Assembly: GCA_964017235.1 (NCBI GenBank)
Contig: OZ024935.1
Location: 4,278,001-4,342,000 of the forward strand
From: Sabellastarte sp. h YS-2021
Lineage: Eukaryota > Annelida > Polychaeta > Sabellida > Sabellidae
Length of the DNA: 64,000 bases
Direction of reading: 5' to 3'
The notes below the pieces were generated by a model. The model was not told where the DNA came from and did no database searches. It worked only from the letters and a program-made list of their open reading frames with translations. Below are positions 10,641-21,434 of this stretch, piece by piece. Numbering within the stretch: position 1 is the first letter of the stretch; each line of letters opens with the position of its first letter. Made by a program: the position numbers and the translations under genes.

Positions 10641-11238
10641 GAAGCCTGGACCAGTGCGCTCTGTAGATGAAATTCCTGGCCGGTCTGAAGTCGGTTCTTC
10701 TTCTCAGCCGGCTGTACACTCAAACCAGTTTCCTGGCCATCCACTGCCAGGCTGGTGTGACTGATGCTTTACAGCAGAGAAGTCTGTACCAGTGCGCTCT
10801 GATGAAGAATGCACCTTTCACAAGGGAATTCCCTCTATATACAGTGTTCAAAACTACGTAGACTGAAGTTTCTATGGTGACTGTAGCTGGAAGGTTACAG
10901 AAGGAACATTCAAAAAGACACGGATAAAAAATACCTTGTAAGTAGTATATCCATTATTTCCTTTAATATTGTCGATCTGCCCCTAACAACACAATGGTTA
11001 AAGGGAGGAAACTAGCAAATGGCTGCCTTCATAATTCACATTTCTCGTCGCTTACTGCCCTATCATCAATACTAAATTGAGTCAGCTAGGGAGCGTTTCC
11101 AGCAGATTTCTTGACGTATATCCGTGCTTGATATGTAGGTAACACTTTACAATAAAATATTTGCAAATAAGGTAGAAAATCCGTCATAATGCACACTTTT
11201 CCTTAAAAAATCTGGAGATTGGTGAAAACACGTACAAA

Positions 11239-11409
11239 CGAAAAAGATGCTATGACGTCGGATTGTCTAGACAGGAAGGAAGTACGAGGCGCCATCTGGG
11301 GAGTGCACAGTACTACAGACCAGCCAGCCGGTGGCAACACAGGATGTCTTTTTCTGGCATTTGGCGGGCCGCTCTGCGCCGACCGGATTAGCAATTGTCC
11401 ACTGGATAG
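11239..11409 (-). repeat. Right inverted terminal repeat of DIRS A
   Basis: This is the reverse complement of 4960-5120 with few differences, running from CGAAAAAGATGCTATGACGTC to the TCCACTGGATAGG terminal box. It is followed by TGTATTAACGCAATAAAAT at the very end of the element. Confidence 0.9.
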
Positions 11410-11430
11410 GATGTATTAACGCAATAAAAT

Positions 11431-11870
11431 ATTGTCCGGGCTATACCTCGGAAACTGTAAGGTGTAGGAAGTTGATACTTGGTAGGGATATTGGTTAGGG
11501 GGTGTAGATGTGCAAGGTCATGGTCTGACCTTGATTTGACCTTTGACCTTGCCAAGGGACCTTGACCTATAAAATCTTGTGTGGGCTATATCTCTGAAAC
11601 CGTAAGGTGTAGGAGGTTGATACTTGATAGGAACATTGGTCAGGGGGTGTAGGTGTGCAGCGTCATGGTATGAACTTTATTTGACCTTTGATCTTGCCAT
11701 AGTGACCTTGACCTATAAAATCTTGCCCAGGCCATATGTCAGAAACTGTAAGGTGCAGGAAGTTGATACTTGGTAGGGACATTTAAGGGGATTGTAGGTG
11801 AGCAACGTCATGGTGTGAACTTGATTTGACCTTTGACCTTGCCGCAGTGACCTTGACCTTTAAAATCTTG
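11431..11870 (+). repeat. 146-bp TGACCTTGACC repeat, right of element A
   Basis: GGCYATATSTC starts units at 11439, 11584 and 11730 (145-146 bp spacing). Each unit ends with TGACCTTGACC followed by CTATAAAAT or TTTAAAAT. Related copies occur on the opposite strand at 58364-58850. Confidence 0.9.
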
Positions 11871-11964
11871 TTGCACCTTTGGGTCTGTCTTTTGATGCAG
11901 ATTAAGCACTGCTAAAGTCATATTTGAATTCATTAAGAATTTTACTTTTGCAACTTCCCATTGT

Positions 11965-14577
11965 AACTAGAGGATCGCTCGCAAAAAAAAAAGATAAAGT
12001 TTTTGCATAGCAAAAACAAAGCGTCCCGAAAAGGATATAAAGGTGAGTGCTAAAGTATTAAGAAAATGTTCCGTTTCTAGCCTTATACTGTTGTGGCAAC
12101 CAAAGTCAGCGCAGTCTGCTCTATCTAGCACGGATTTCAAGATATAAGCATTTTTGTGTTTTGGAATTTTTGCAAAAAAATCAAAAATTCAAAATGGCCG
12201 CTATATTTGGCGATACAAAAATATTTTGAAAATTGGCATGGGTACTCTGAAGAGATATCCAGCAGGTCAAAAATTTTGTTGAATTCGCTCCATCTAGCAC
12301 GGTTTGAGATATAAGCATTTTTGTGTTTTGCAAAAACTTCGAAAATTCAAAATCGCCACCATTTTTGGTGAGACAAAAATTTTTGAAGACAAGACCACTG
12401 TCGTGGTGTGTATCTCCCGCCGAGCATTAAAGGAGAAGAAATAGCTTTTCCGAGATATTCACAATTTTTCATTTTCGTGAATGAGTTATTTGAGAAAAAT
12501 TGGCTATCTGCAATACTTTTAAGAGATAATTCGCATTTACTCCCAAAAGTAGATGAATGAGTTATTTGATAAAAAATGGGTATCCGCAATACTTTTACAG
12601 ATAATTAGCATTTACTCATTTTGAGTAGGTGAGTAATTAGCTACAGATCTGAAACTTCACCAAGTGAAAGCTCTCCCAAAAGTAGGTGAATGAGTTATTT
12701 GAGAAAAATTGGATATCTGCAATACTTTTAGAGATAATTCGCATTTACTCATTTTGAGTAGGTGAGTAATTAGCTATGGGTCTGAAACTTCACCATGTGA
12801 AAGCTCTTCCAAAAGTAGGTGAATGAGTTATTTGAGAAAAATTGGCTATTTAAGAGATAATTAGCATTTACTCATTTTGAGTAGGTGAGTAATTATCTAC
12901 GGGTCTGAAACTTCACCATGTGAAAGCTCTTGCAAAAGTAGGTGAATCATTTATTTGATAAAAATTGGCTATCTGCAATACTTTTATGAGATAATTCGCA
13001 TTTACTCATTTTGAGTAGGTGAGTAAATATCTACGGGTCTGAAACTTCACCATGTGAAAGCTTTCCCAAAAGTAGATGAATGAGTTATTTGAGAGAAATT
13101 GGCTATCTGCAATACTTCTAGAGATAATTCGCATTTACTCATTTTGAGTAGGTGAGTAATTAGCTACGGGTCTGAAACTTCACCATGTGAAAGCTCTCCC
13201 AAAAGTAGATGAATAAGTTATTTGATAAAAATTGGGTATCTGCAATACTTTTAGAGGTAATTAGCATTTACTTATTTTGAGTAGGTGAATAATTCGCTAC
13301 GGGTCTGAAACTTCACCAAGTGAAAGGTCTCCCAAAAGTAGATGAAGGAGTTAGTTGAGAAAAATTGGCTATCTGCAATACTTTTACAGATAATTCGCAT
13401 TTACTCATTTTGAGTAGGTGAGTAATTACCAACGGGTCTGAAACTTCACCATGTGAAAGCTCTCCCAAAAGTAGATGAATGAGTTATTTGATAAAAATTG
13501 GGTATCCGCAATACTTTTACAGATAATTAGCATTTACTCATTTTGAGTAGGTGAATAATTAGATACAGGTCTGCAACTTCACGAAGTGAAAGCTCTCCCA
13601 AAAGTAGATGAATGAGTTATTTGAGAAAACTTGGGTATCTGCAATACTTTTAGAGATAATTCGCATTTACTCATTTTGAGTAGGTGAGTAATTAGCTATG
13701 GGTCTGAAACTTCACCATGTGAAAGCTCTTCCAAAAGCAGGTGAATGAATTATTTGAGAAAAATTGGCTATCTCCAATACTTTCAAGAGATAATTCGCCA
13801 TCTAGCACAGTTTTCGAGATATTAGCATTTTTGTTTTGCAATTTTTGCGTAAAATTCAAAAATTCGAAATGGCCGCCATTTTTGGTGAGTCAAATTTTTT
13901 TTGAAAATAGGCATGGCTACTCTGCAGAGATACCCTGTGGGTCAAAAATTTCGTCAAAAACGCTCTATCTAGCACGGTTTTCGAGATATAAGCATTTTTA
14001 GGTTTTGCAATTTTTGCGAAAAATTAGAAAATTCAAAATGGCCGCCATCTTTGGCGAGACAAAACAAAAATTTTTTTAAAATTGGGATAGCTACTCTGCA
14101 GAGATACCCTACGGATCAAAAATTTTGTCGAAATCGCTCTATCTAGCACGGTTTTCGAGTTATAAGCATTTTTGTGTTTTCCTTATTTGGAAAATTCATA
14201 ATGATTAATTAATCATTACTTACTCGGCCATTTCTTAACCAATCAATGCCAAAATCTAATGATTTCCAGATTTTAATAGAATGAATGTATTTGCCAAGTT
14301 TCAGGTGAATTGATAAAATCCCTTTCAAGTTATCATCCGGACAAGCTTCCCCATCGAAAAAAAGACATTTTTGGTCATGTGATCTCTCTGATTGGTTGAA
14401 ATGTCACTGCAGCATATTCAAAAAAATTCCCCAAGGCTACTGCATAAACCTGCCAAATTTGAAAAGAATCCACCGAACGGTTACAGAGTTATAAGGAAAA
14501 CAAAATGCGGAGCCGGAGGAGCCGGTGGAGCCGGCGGAGCCTGAAGGTCTCCCATACACAAACAAGCGGGACGCTTA
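11965..14577 (+). mobile_element. Tandem-repeat-carrying element, AACTAGA type
   Basis: The left end starts AACTAGAGGATCGC. A short box AAGCGTCCCG (12019-12028) near the left is matched by its inverse CGGGACGCTT (14567-14576) at the right end. Between lie about 170-bp units with AAAATGGCCGCC at 12130-12420 and 13795-14190, and between those a 133-bp array. Left sub-terminal sequence paired with an inverted right end and a tandem core is the layout described for Helentron-associated and Pearl-like bivalve elements. That class is an inference. No protein is encoded. Confidence 0.55.
12478..13790 (+). repeat. 133-bp tandem repeat, about ten copies
   Basis: GAATGAGTTATTTGA-like starts recur at 12555, 12688, 12821, 12944, 13078, 13211, 13344, 13477, 13610 and 13743, giving a 133-bp period with one 10-bp deletion. 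Each unit contains TTTACTCATTTTGAGTAGGTG, CTGAAACTTCACCATGTG and AAAGCTCTCCCAAAAGTAG. Confidence 0.95.
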
Positions 14578-14739
14578 ACAAGTGAGCCCACTTCATCAAG
14601 TGAGCCACAGGTTTTGATCTAACACCACACATAAGCATTCATTGAATGTATTGCCACTTTCGTATCCAAGGTAATATTCAAAACATCAAAGTATCCTGAA
14701 CTTTGCACTGATACACTACTTCTATATCTCATGGTGATA

Positions 14740-15010
14740 AAAATATTTCCCTAGGCTGTGGGGTACAGGCATCTCCGATGCTATTTTTTATTTAGAGGCC
14801 GGAAACAGAAATGTTGACGGACAAACAGATAAAACACTGGCAAATGTACAGACAGAATTACGCCAATTTCGAAAGGAATCTAGCTATGATGGTGATCTAT
14901 CTTCCTGTCAAGTCTGAATTTGATTGGACAAAGCTGTGGGGTATGGGCATCTCCGATGCTATTTTTTATTTAGAGTCCGGAAATGCAAATGTGGACAGAC
15001 GGACATCAAA
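14740..15010 (+). repeat. Duplicated CATCTCCGATGCTATTTTTT repeat
   Basis: GGCATCTCCGATGCTATTTT followed by TTATTTAGAGKCCGGAAA occurs at about 14768 and 14947. The intervening AGCTATGATGGTGATCTAT links it to the family at 4440-4745. I see no genuine coding potential. Confidence 0.75.
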
Positions 15011-15164
15011 CACATCAACCTAATAGGCGTGTTGGCTACATGCAACCGGCCCAAAAAGTAGATACACAATGTATTTGATAAAAACCTCTAAATGCAATAC
15101 TTTTGAAGTTACAAGTGATTTACTCATTAGCAAAATAGCAAAGTAGCTATTACTCAGTTAGCTT

Positions 15165-15275
15165 TGGCCGTTTTCAAGCATACGTGTTGTCACTGTAAAA
15201 ATGTGAGGTCAATGCTTTCCGATGCTCAATTTGACCTTGTTTAGGTGCCACTGTTACTGCCAAACTTCAACACTG
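15165..15275 (+). repeat. Flanking repeat, GTGAGGTCAATGCTTTCCGA copy
   Basis: CATACGTGTTGTCACTGTAAA, GTGAGGTC, CGATGCTCAATTTGACC and TTGTTTAGGTGCC are repeated with divergence at 16452-16545 and, in part, at 16665-16720. The copies lie on both sides of the spliced gene at 15362-15955. Confidence 0.65.
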
Positions 15276-15361
15276 AAGGCTTCTTCATCCAGAGAACATT
15301 GTCATCTTTTAGCTGAAATGCTTTTGCATGAATATATCAAATTAGAAAATGTGGTACTCAC

Positions 15362-15955
15362 TTGTGGAAATGGGCCACTTTGCTTTGCCACCATGGCCCA
15401 TAACTGAATCTACGAAAGACCGCCCAATTGGCATCTGGTCTATTGTTGGGGGAGCCATCCAGTAGTCCCTCACGTCTTTATGGCTGGGGAATGTCACTTC
15501 TCTGTAAAGGAAAGAAAGGAATATTTAATACAGTGCGACAAAAATGCTTACTTACATAAAACAATAGTAATTTAATGCCTGTAAATCTCTGTGAAGTGTC
15601 CAGTATGTGAGAATGTTTATTTTTATAGCTACTATTCATTAGAGTCAACACTGAAACAATTCTAAATTTAAATGAAATTGAATATTTTATTGAAATGTTT
15701 AGAATTAATAATTTTTTACCTTCTCCTGACATGTTGCAGGAAGTAGGCACTCCTTCCATCCTTCTGCGTTTTGGACAGCCAGTAATGCCTGGCCATGGCC
15801 CTGGCAAATTGTATCTTGGAACAGTGGCCAGGTGATTCCCTCTGATAGAATTGGTACAAATCGTCACATGTTGCAATACTTTGAGACTGAACAAGATGCT
15901 TACAAAATTCATCAAAATATTCTAGTGTAGCTCTGCGGTGTCTATTTTCTGCCAT
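15362..15955 (-). CDS. Unidentified spliced gene, two exons, partial
   Basis: On the minus strand exon 1 (15955-15720) opens with ATG and MAENRHRRATLEYFDEF, and ends at a donor AGAAG|GTAAAA. Intron 15719-15502 ends CCTTTCTTTCCTTTACAG. Exon 2 (15501-15362) continues in frame with REVTFPSHKDVRDYWMAPP and ends at a strong donor GTGAGT, so a further exon is expected but was not found. The joined protein is at least 124 residues. Exon 1 has a helix-rich pattern ending QFARAMARHYWL, loosely like the winged-helix domain following D5-type primases, but I would not assign it. Repeats sharing GTGAGGTC and CCGATGCTCAATTTGACC flank the gene on both sides, which suggests it may belong to a mobile element. 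Confidence 0.55.
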
Positions 15956-16039
15956 ACTTTAAAAAAATCGGACTACAGCCAAAGCAAGAGAAGTCATCAG
16001 TGAAGATAAAGGTCACCACCGTGAACAATTTACGGGTAC

Positions 16040-16720
16040 CAATAGTTTAAATAATTGACCGCCCGTTTTTTTCTCTTGCGCTGGTTGACAATCTGAAAAC
16101 GTTCCCCGAGTGGCCAGATCTTAACAGCCTATTACCCAGGCGCTATATTACTAGGGCGAGAAGAGTAACCCCCCACCCCCACCCGACGACTTTCCCTGTT
16201 GGGGGCCATGGTGACGGTCCAGACATTTAAAGTGCCAGTCTCAGAGGCGCCATTTTCTGATGGGCTACCTGAACCACTTTAAATGCTCTTGGGGTTGCCA
16301 AATTTGGACAGCTACTTCCCCACATGCTATATTTCAAGGGATAAAAAGTGGGCCACCCTGTGACTTGCCGATATTTGAAGTGCCAGTCTCACAGGCGCCA
16401 TTTTTGACGGGCTACTTGAACCACTTTAAACGCCGTCAGGGTCGCCAAATTTGGACAGCGCATACGTGTCGTCAGTGTGAAAATCTGAGGTCGACGATTT
16501 CCGACCATCAATTTGACCCTGTTTGGGTGCCGCCGTGGCTGTGAGACTTTAACACCTGATTACCTGGGTACCGAATTACAAGAGGTGAAAAAATAGTCCC
16601 GTTACGAGCGCGGATTACTGAGCAGGACCATATTCCGACAGCCCGCCCTTGGCGGGTGCAAGTGTGACATGACTGTTAAAATGTGAGGTCGACGATTTCA
16701 GATGCTCAATTTGAAGCCCT
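16040..16720 (+). repeat. Diverged repeat block with 149-bp duplication
   Basis: AGTGCCAGTCTCA followed by AGGCGCCATTTT, GGGCTAC and GAACCACTTTAAA occurs at 16230 and 16379. The end of the block carries two copies of the CATACGTG / GTGAGGTC repeat. 16060-16150 matches 3400-3515. No gene is visible here, and 16720-17260 likewise holds nothing recognisable. Confidence 0.6.
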
Positions 16721-17261
16721 TTAACTGATTGCATAGCTCAGCAAAAGCTTCTTTGACATTCTCACTGTTGAGTAAATCAGTTGTAACTTCAAAACTATTG
16801 CATTTTTCAATATTTTCTTTAAACATGTTTTCAACCTACTTTTTACACCTAAACAGTCACCTTGTTACTTTCCTTCTCAATACCATTAGCAGGGCACAAT
16901 TTTGCGTCCTTTTCTTCTGTCAATTCTACTCGGTAACTCAAAACACACAGTCAGCTGACACAGAGCCTATTCACTGGCACTGATTGCTTGTTTTATTTTT
17001 AGCATATTTTCAATAAATTGACAACATTTTATTTTACGTATCTGTGTTTTTACTGGCTTTGCAAACATTGTTTCAATGATCTGACTAGATTGAAGTTTAC
17101 TGGCTTGTACATTCTCAGTGATCTCACAGCACCAACATTCACTAGCGGTTTCAGCAGTAAGATGACCATCAAGGTCTAAACTGACAGTGTGATAAATGGC
17201 ATTGAGCTAATAATAAAGTCTTCTAGTCCTGTTACTTTGGTTTTGTTCTTACACATATTGA

Positions 17262-17400
17262 TGGGGCAACAGTGACGCAGTGGTAACACACTCACCTCCC
17301 ACCTCTGAGGTCAATGGTTCATACCCTGAACCTTTTGTGGTAAAGATGTTAGTTTCTTACTGATGGTCAGCAGTTTGCAGTACAGAACCTTGACCAACTG
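17262..17400 (+). repeat. tRNA-derived SINE fragment (candidate)
   Basis: GTGACGCAGTGGTAACACAC resembles a polymerase III A box, and GGTTCATACCC about 35 bases later resembles a B box. Head and spacing fit a tRNA-like 5' region. The following bases show no second tRNA arm, so this is a SINE-like remnant and not a tRNA gene. Confidence 0.5.
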
Positions 17401-17407
17401 TATGTAC

Positions 17408-17640
17408 TAGGGCTGCAACGATTCTTCGGTTACTCGGCAACGAAACGATTCAGTGGAAAACTCGAGTCAAGAAAAGTGAACCAGGTCTTCAAAAACAACT
17501 AAAAATAGGCGTAAAAACTACCACAAAATTTTATTTTTCTTTAAAATATATGAATATATTTATATATTTTCCTAATATAAGGTGTTTCCGTTTTTAGTTT
17601 TTACTTTTAAGCATTTGCAGACGTTAAATGTGTGTGTAAT
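17408..17640 (+). repeat. hAT-type terminal fragment
   Basis: The start TAGGGCTGCAACGATT matches the terminal inverted repeat of a widespread hAT family. No matching inverted end is visible nearby, and the next element begins at 17644, so this is probably a truncated copy. Confidence 0.45.
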
Positions 17641-17643
17641 AAT

Positions 17644-19139
17644 TAGGGATGGGTCGGTAGTTCCGGTATCTCGGTATCAAGAGCAATTTTATGAAAAACC
17701 ATTATGAGATTTTAAAACAGCCACTTCGCTTGTCAGCACATATAATGGAAGAAAGAGTTAAAATATTGTAACAAACCAAAAAATCTGAAGAAATTATAAG
17801 CTTTTATTCCCACATTTTCGTGCATTTTGCAGATTAGTGGGCGGAACGATAAACCGGTAACTTACTTACCGCTTCGTTTGCAAATATATCCTTCTGAAAC
17901 GGTTTAAAGCACGGAGAACCGAAAATCGGTGGTAAAATAATTCAAATCAACTAAACTCCTCACACTAAACTCGTGAAAATACTTTATATTCAGTACTCAG
18001 CAAGTATCCATTTGTGACGTAAACAATGATAGGGGAAGTGCTAAACTTCTATTGATTTTTTTAGTCTGGTAACCTAGAAACGCAAAAAACGTCATGACTG
18101 TTACAATGTGTCATACTATTGTTGTGCTTAGTAAATAAACTGATGTTTTTGTGTTTGTTTGTGTGTTTTATCATACAGCTTATTGTGGATTGACTTTGCC
18201 ACTGGATTTGATGTGGATTTTATCACAAATGGAACTTAGATTTTATTACTATTCAAAGTAAATAGAAACTTTTGATATTTACAAACAATTAAAACTAGAA
18301 AATGGCTTTGAGTAAAATGAGCTTGGAAGGCCTTAAAAATTTTTCTAATGAAGGTGAAGGATGGGAAATAGTTGATTTTGATGGTCCTAAGAGGGCTAAT
18401 ACAAGCAAAGTTTGGAGGTATTTGGTTTTTACAAAGTAGATGGGTGGTGGACAAGTCTCAAACTGTTTGTAAACTTTGCCATGCTGTGAAAGCATACAAG
18501 GGTTGTAACACTAGTAATATGAATGCTCACTTAAATGCATTTCATACCGACATCCTGAATCCATCTCATACAAAGCAAGATGCAAAGAAGCAAGCTATTA
18601 TTATGTCTACTTTTTCAAAACTTGATGCCACCCCCCTCAGCAAAGATGGCAAGATTCACAAGGAAATTACAAGTTATCTTTCTGAGTGGATAATTAAAGA
18701 TCTGATACCACTGTCAACCTTGGATAGACCACCTTTTGTCAACTTTGTGCATGCTCTTAAGCCAAGGTATCAAAAACCTTGCAGGAAGACCTTCACATCT
18801 GTCATTTTGCCCCAGCTATATGCTGAAACCAAAGGCAGTCTTTTGACAGAGTTGTCAAAATATCAGTCATTTGGCATAACAACTGATGGTTGGACCTCTA
18901 TGGCAACACAAAGTTTCATGGCTGTCACAGTTCATTTCATAGACAACAACTGGGAAATGATTTCACGAGTTCTTCAAACACGCCACCCGCCAGTCTGTCA
19001 TACAGCTGATCATTTGGCTGAAGCTTTGACCGATTCTTTTTCTGAGTGGGGTCTATCTGATAAAAATATCATTGGTACAACCGACAATTCCCGCAACATT
19101 TTAACTGCCTGGGGCTTGCTTGACAAATTAGAAAATTTA
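17644..19139 (+). mobile_element. hAT transposon, 5' half, broken by DIRS B
   Basis: The left end TAGGGATGGGTCGGTA matches the ends of a short element at 31279-31769, and the next roughly 200 bases also match it. The transposase gene follows on the plus strand and is cut at 19139 by DIRS element B. The second half and right end are not found in the window. Confidence 0.75.
18302..19139 (+). pseudogene. hAT/ZBED-like transposase, 5' part
   Basis: The likely start is the ATG at 18302 (MALSKMSLEGLKNF). The frame reads KVWRY, the start of a BED zinc finger. It then shifts near 18436, after which the finger resumes as VCKLCHAVKAYKG and the HLNAFH zinc ligands. Downstream are the hAT catalytic landmarks ITTDGWTS (first Asp) and GTTDNSRNI (second Asp). 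The C-terminal dimerisation domain is missing because DIRS element B is inserted after WGLLDK. The product would have been a nuclear cut-and-paste transposase. One frameshift and the insertion inactivate it. Confidence 0.85.
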
Positions 19140-19401
19140 ATAGTAAATTAAATTTTTATAAGTTAATACCTTACCTAGTGGACAGATGCATTTGTCCGGC
19201 GCTCTGCCGGTCACGCCAAACGTTAGAAAAAAACGTCCTGAGCTGGGCTCTGGCCGGGACCGGTAGTATCCTGTTCACTTGCCAGGTGGCTGTACAGCCT
19301 ACCTGCCGGTATACTGCGCATGCGCTCTTCCTCTTTTTGTTGTCTACCTTACGACCCCTTGTTTGGTTATGATAGCGGGGAAGGTAGGGTGGGACTCCCC
19401 C

Positions 19402-19497
19402 TGTCCACTAGGTAAGGTATTAACTTATAAAATTTTAACTTACTATTAAATTTTCTATTTTATTGCGTTAATACAACTTACCTAGTGGACAGATGCA
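19402..19497 (+). repeat. Internal complementary region of DIRS B
   Basis: The first part is the reverse complement of the element's left terminus (AGTAAATTAAATTTTTATAAG and TACCTAGTGGAC boxes). The second part, with ATTTTATTGCGTTAATACA, predicts the right terminus that is missing from this copy. The prediction is AACGCAATAAAAT at the lost end. Confidence 0.9.
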
Positions 19498-19617
19498 GAA
19501 TGACTACCCATTGGATGTAGGGTAGCCAAATAAGGGGAAGCCATATAGACAATAGTACAACGGGTGCATCCAGTACTGGTTAAATAAACCAACCTTTAAG
19601 GACCAAAACACCCTTGC

Positions 19618-19642
19618 CCCCCCCCCCCCCCCCCCCCCCCCT
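19618..19642 (+). repeat. Poly-C run in DIRS B 3' region
   Basis: About two dozen C residues occur at the same relative place as C-rich runs in element A (near 5485) and element C (41945-41964). A C tract in this 3' untranslated region is therefore shared by the family. Confidence 0.9.
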
Positions 19643-19822
19643 GAAGTTTCCAACAGGAAAAAGTCTGTGCACAAATTCAACCCGAATGCGCAGGCAGACT
19701 AAGGAGGGCATGAACTAATAACATTCATGAATGAGGAAGAAGAACAGGAGCAAAGAACACCATCCTTGAGAAGCTCCTGGATCCACTTTGGATCATGGCA
19801 ATCCAGCAGCCAAGGATAGTGG

Positions 19823-19826
<4 letters not shown>

Positions 19827-19908
<82 letters not shown>
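19827..19908 (+). repeat. Long poly-T run
   Basis: About 82 bases are T except for one AA pair. The run lies in the 3' non-coding part of DIRS B, roughly 70 bases past the recombinase stop codon in coding direction, and would read as poly-A on the element's sense strand. Elements A and C lack it, so a secondary expansion or insertion is likely. Confidence 0.9.
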
Positions 19909-19913
<5 letters not shown>

Positions 19914-19980
19914 TACAGTATGTACACTGAATGAAAAAACCCTAACATATATGTATACTATACAATAAGCAATAGGGCTA

Positions 19981-21402
19981 CTACTTATCCTCGTGGATTT
20001 GTTGAGCAGCTACCACAGGACCCAGATGGTACAGTTCTGAATCTGCCCAGGCTAGGTCTTTCAGGTAGAATTGTGTAAAAGTGTTGTGAGCCTTCCAATG
20101 GCAAGCGGACAGGATCTGATCCAAAGAAACCCCGCCCTGAAAAGCTTTGGAAGCGGCAAAGGCCCAAACATCATGAGCCCGAACTTGATGTATAGTTTGA
20201 GCTTCATTGTCTGAAAGTTGATAGCACAACACAGTCTGCTTGATCCAGGAAGAGATAGTAGCCGGAACAATGTCCTTCTGAAAACTCTTCCGGAAAGACA
20301 CAAACACCAGATCTTTGCCCGTGCGCAAGTCCTTGGTCCTGTCCAAATAGTAACGCAAGGCTCTCACCGGGCAAAGTGACTTGTCCTCCTTGAGAGACCC
20401 GTCCAACGATGGGGCCAAGGCAGGAATGACCACCGGGGCCACAGCAGCCGGTCCGTCCCGAGCTAACTGATTCTTAGAAAGAAAACTGGGAGAGGGGTAT
20501 AGAGAGACCTGACTCCAGTTTTCCTGATGCCTGATGTTGCGGTACAACCATGCATGGATTTCACTCCGCCTTTTGCCAGAACCCAATGCCAACAGGAAAA
20601 CCGTCTTAAAAGTCAAATGTTTAAGAGAGGCCTTTCGCATGGGCTCGAAAGGAGCTTTCATCAACTGATGGAGAACTAAAGAAAGGTTCCACGCAGGGAC
20701 TCCCCGCCTGCCCTTCGGCTTGTCTCTGTGAAAACTGTCTAACAAGCGAGTTAAGTTTTCATCCTTGCCAAATTGAACCGTGTCGTTGCCTATCATGTCA
20801 ACAATGGCTGTTCTGTAGCCTTCTATAGTGCTGGGTTGTAAAAGTCTCTCCTTAAAGAGATACAACAAAAAATCCGCCACCTGCTTCAGAGAGGGCGACC
20901 TGAAGTCCACCTGGTTGGGCTCGCACCACTTAACAAAAATGGCCCACTTTGATTTATAAACCGCTCTGGTTGAACTTCTCATAGGAGCTTCAATTCTCGC
21001 TGCCACTTCATCAGAAAAACCTTGTCTTGATGGACGAGCCTCTAGGAGCCAAGCATGCAGATTTAGGTGATTCAGGTTCCTGTGGAGACCGTTGAATGGT
21101 TGGGTCAACAGGTGCTTCTCCAAGGGCAGACTGAATGGAATCTGACTTGACAGACTGATCAGATCCCAGAACCAAGGCATGTTGGGCCAGCCCGGGGCGA
21201 TCAATATCATCCTGTGAAAGCCCTGATCCACGAGTTTTGACGCGACCTGACTGAGAAGGGATACTGGAGGAAAGGCATACACGTCCAGGTTGCTCCATGA
21301 AAGGCTGAGGGCATCCACTGCCCAAGCTGTCGAGTCTGGTACCGGAGAGACAAACTTGGGAAGCTTGTGATTGAATCGGGTTGCAAACAGGTCTATCTGC
21401 GG
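19981..21402 (-). pseudogene. DIRS tyrosine recombinase, element B
   Basis: A 445-codon open stretch (21318-19981) begins inside the RNase H-to-recombinase connector (LSLSWSNLDVYAFPP, APGWPNMPWFWDL). It continues through the SAM-like DNA-binding domain (WAIFVKWCE, QPSTIEGYRTAI) into the catalytic domain. GKRRSEIHAW supplies the first Arg, and FTQFYLKDLAW the nucleophilic Tyr. The HxxR box reads HDVW at about 20164, where C has HDVR, so the second catalytic Arg is replaced by Trp. An in-frame TGA at about 21403 separates it from the upstream RNase H frame. The fold is complete, but strand exchange should be impaired. Confidence 0.9.
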
Positions 21403-21434
21403 TCAGACCCAGTTGGAGCACAAGCGATTGAATA

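Larger units (their letters stand above)
4918..11430 (-). mobile_element. DIRS-type retrotransposon A, full-span but decayed
   Basis: Both ends are present. The left terminus starts TGCAAATTTAATAAG and the right terminus finishes AACGCAATAAAAT. Inverted repeats lie at 4960-5120 and 11239-11409, and an internal complementary region at 5182-5277. The element interrupts a 146-bp tandem array with no target duplication, as expected of tyrosine-recombinase integration. In coding (minus) order the gag region is not recognisable (9170-11238 is filled by repeats). It is followed by RT and RNase H remnants and then the recombinase remnant. A hAT-like element sits inside the recombinase. Confidence 0.85.

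Noticed and set aside
12478-13790. Regular repeats examined as a possible CRISPR array
   Set aside because: Whole 133-bp units are conserved with no variable spacers, and the genome is eukaryotic.
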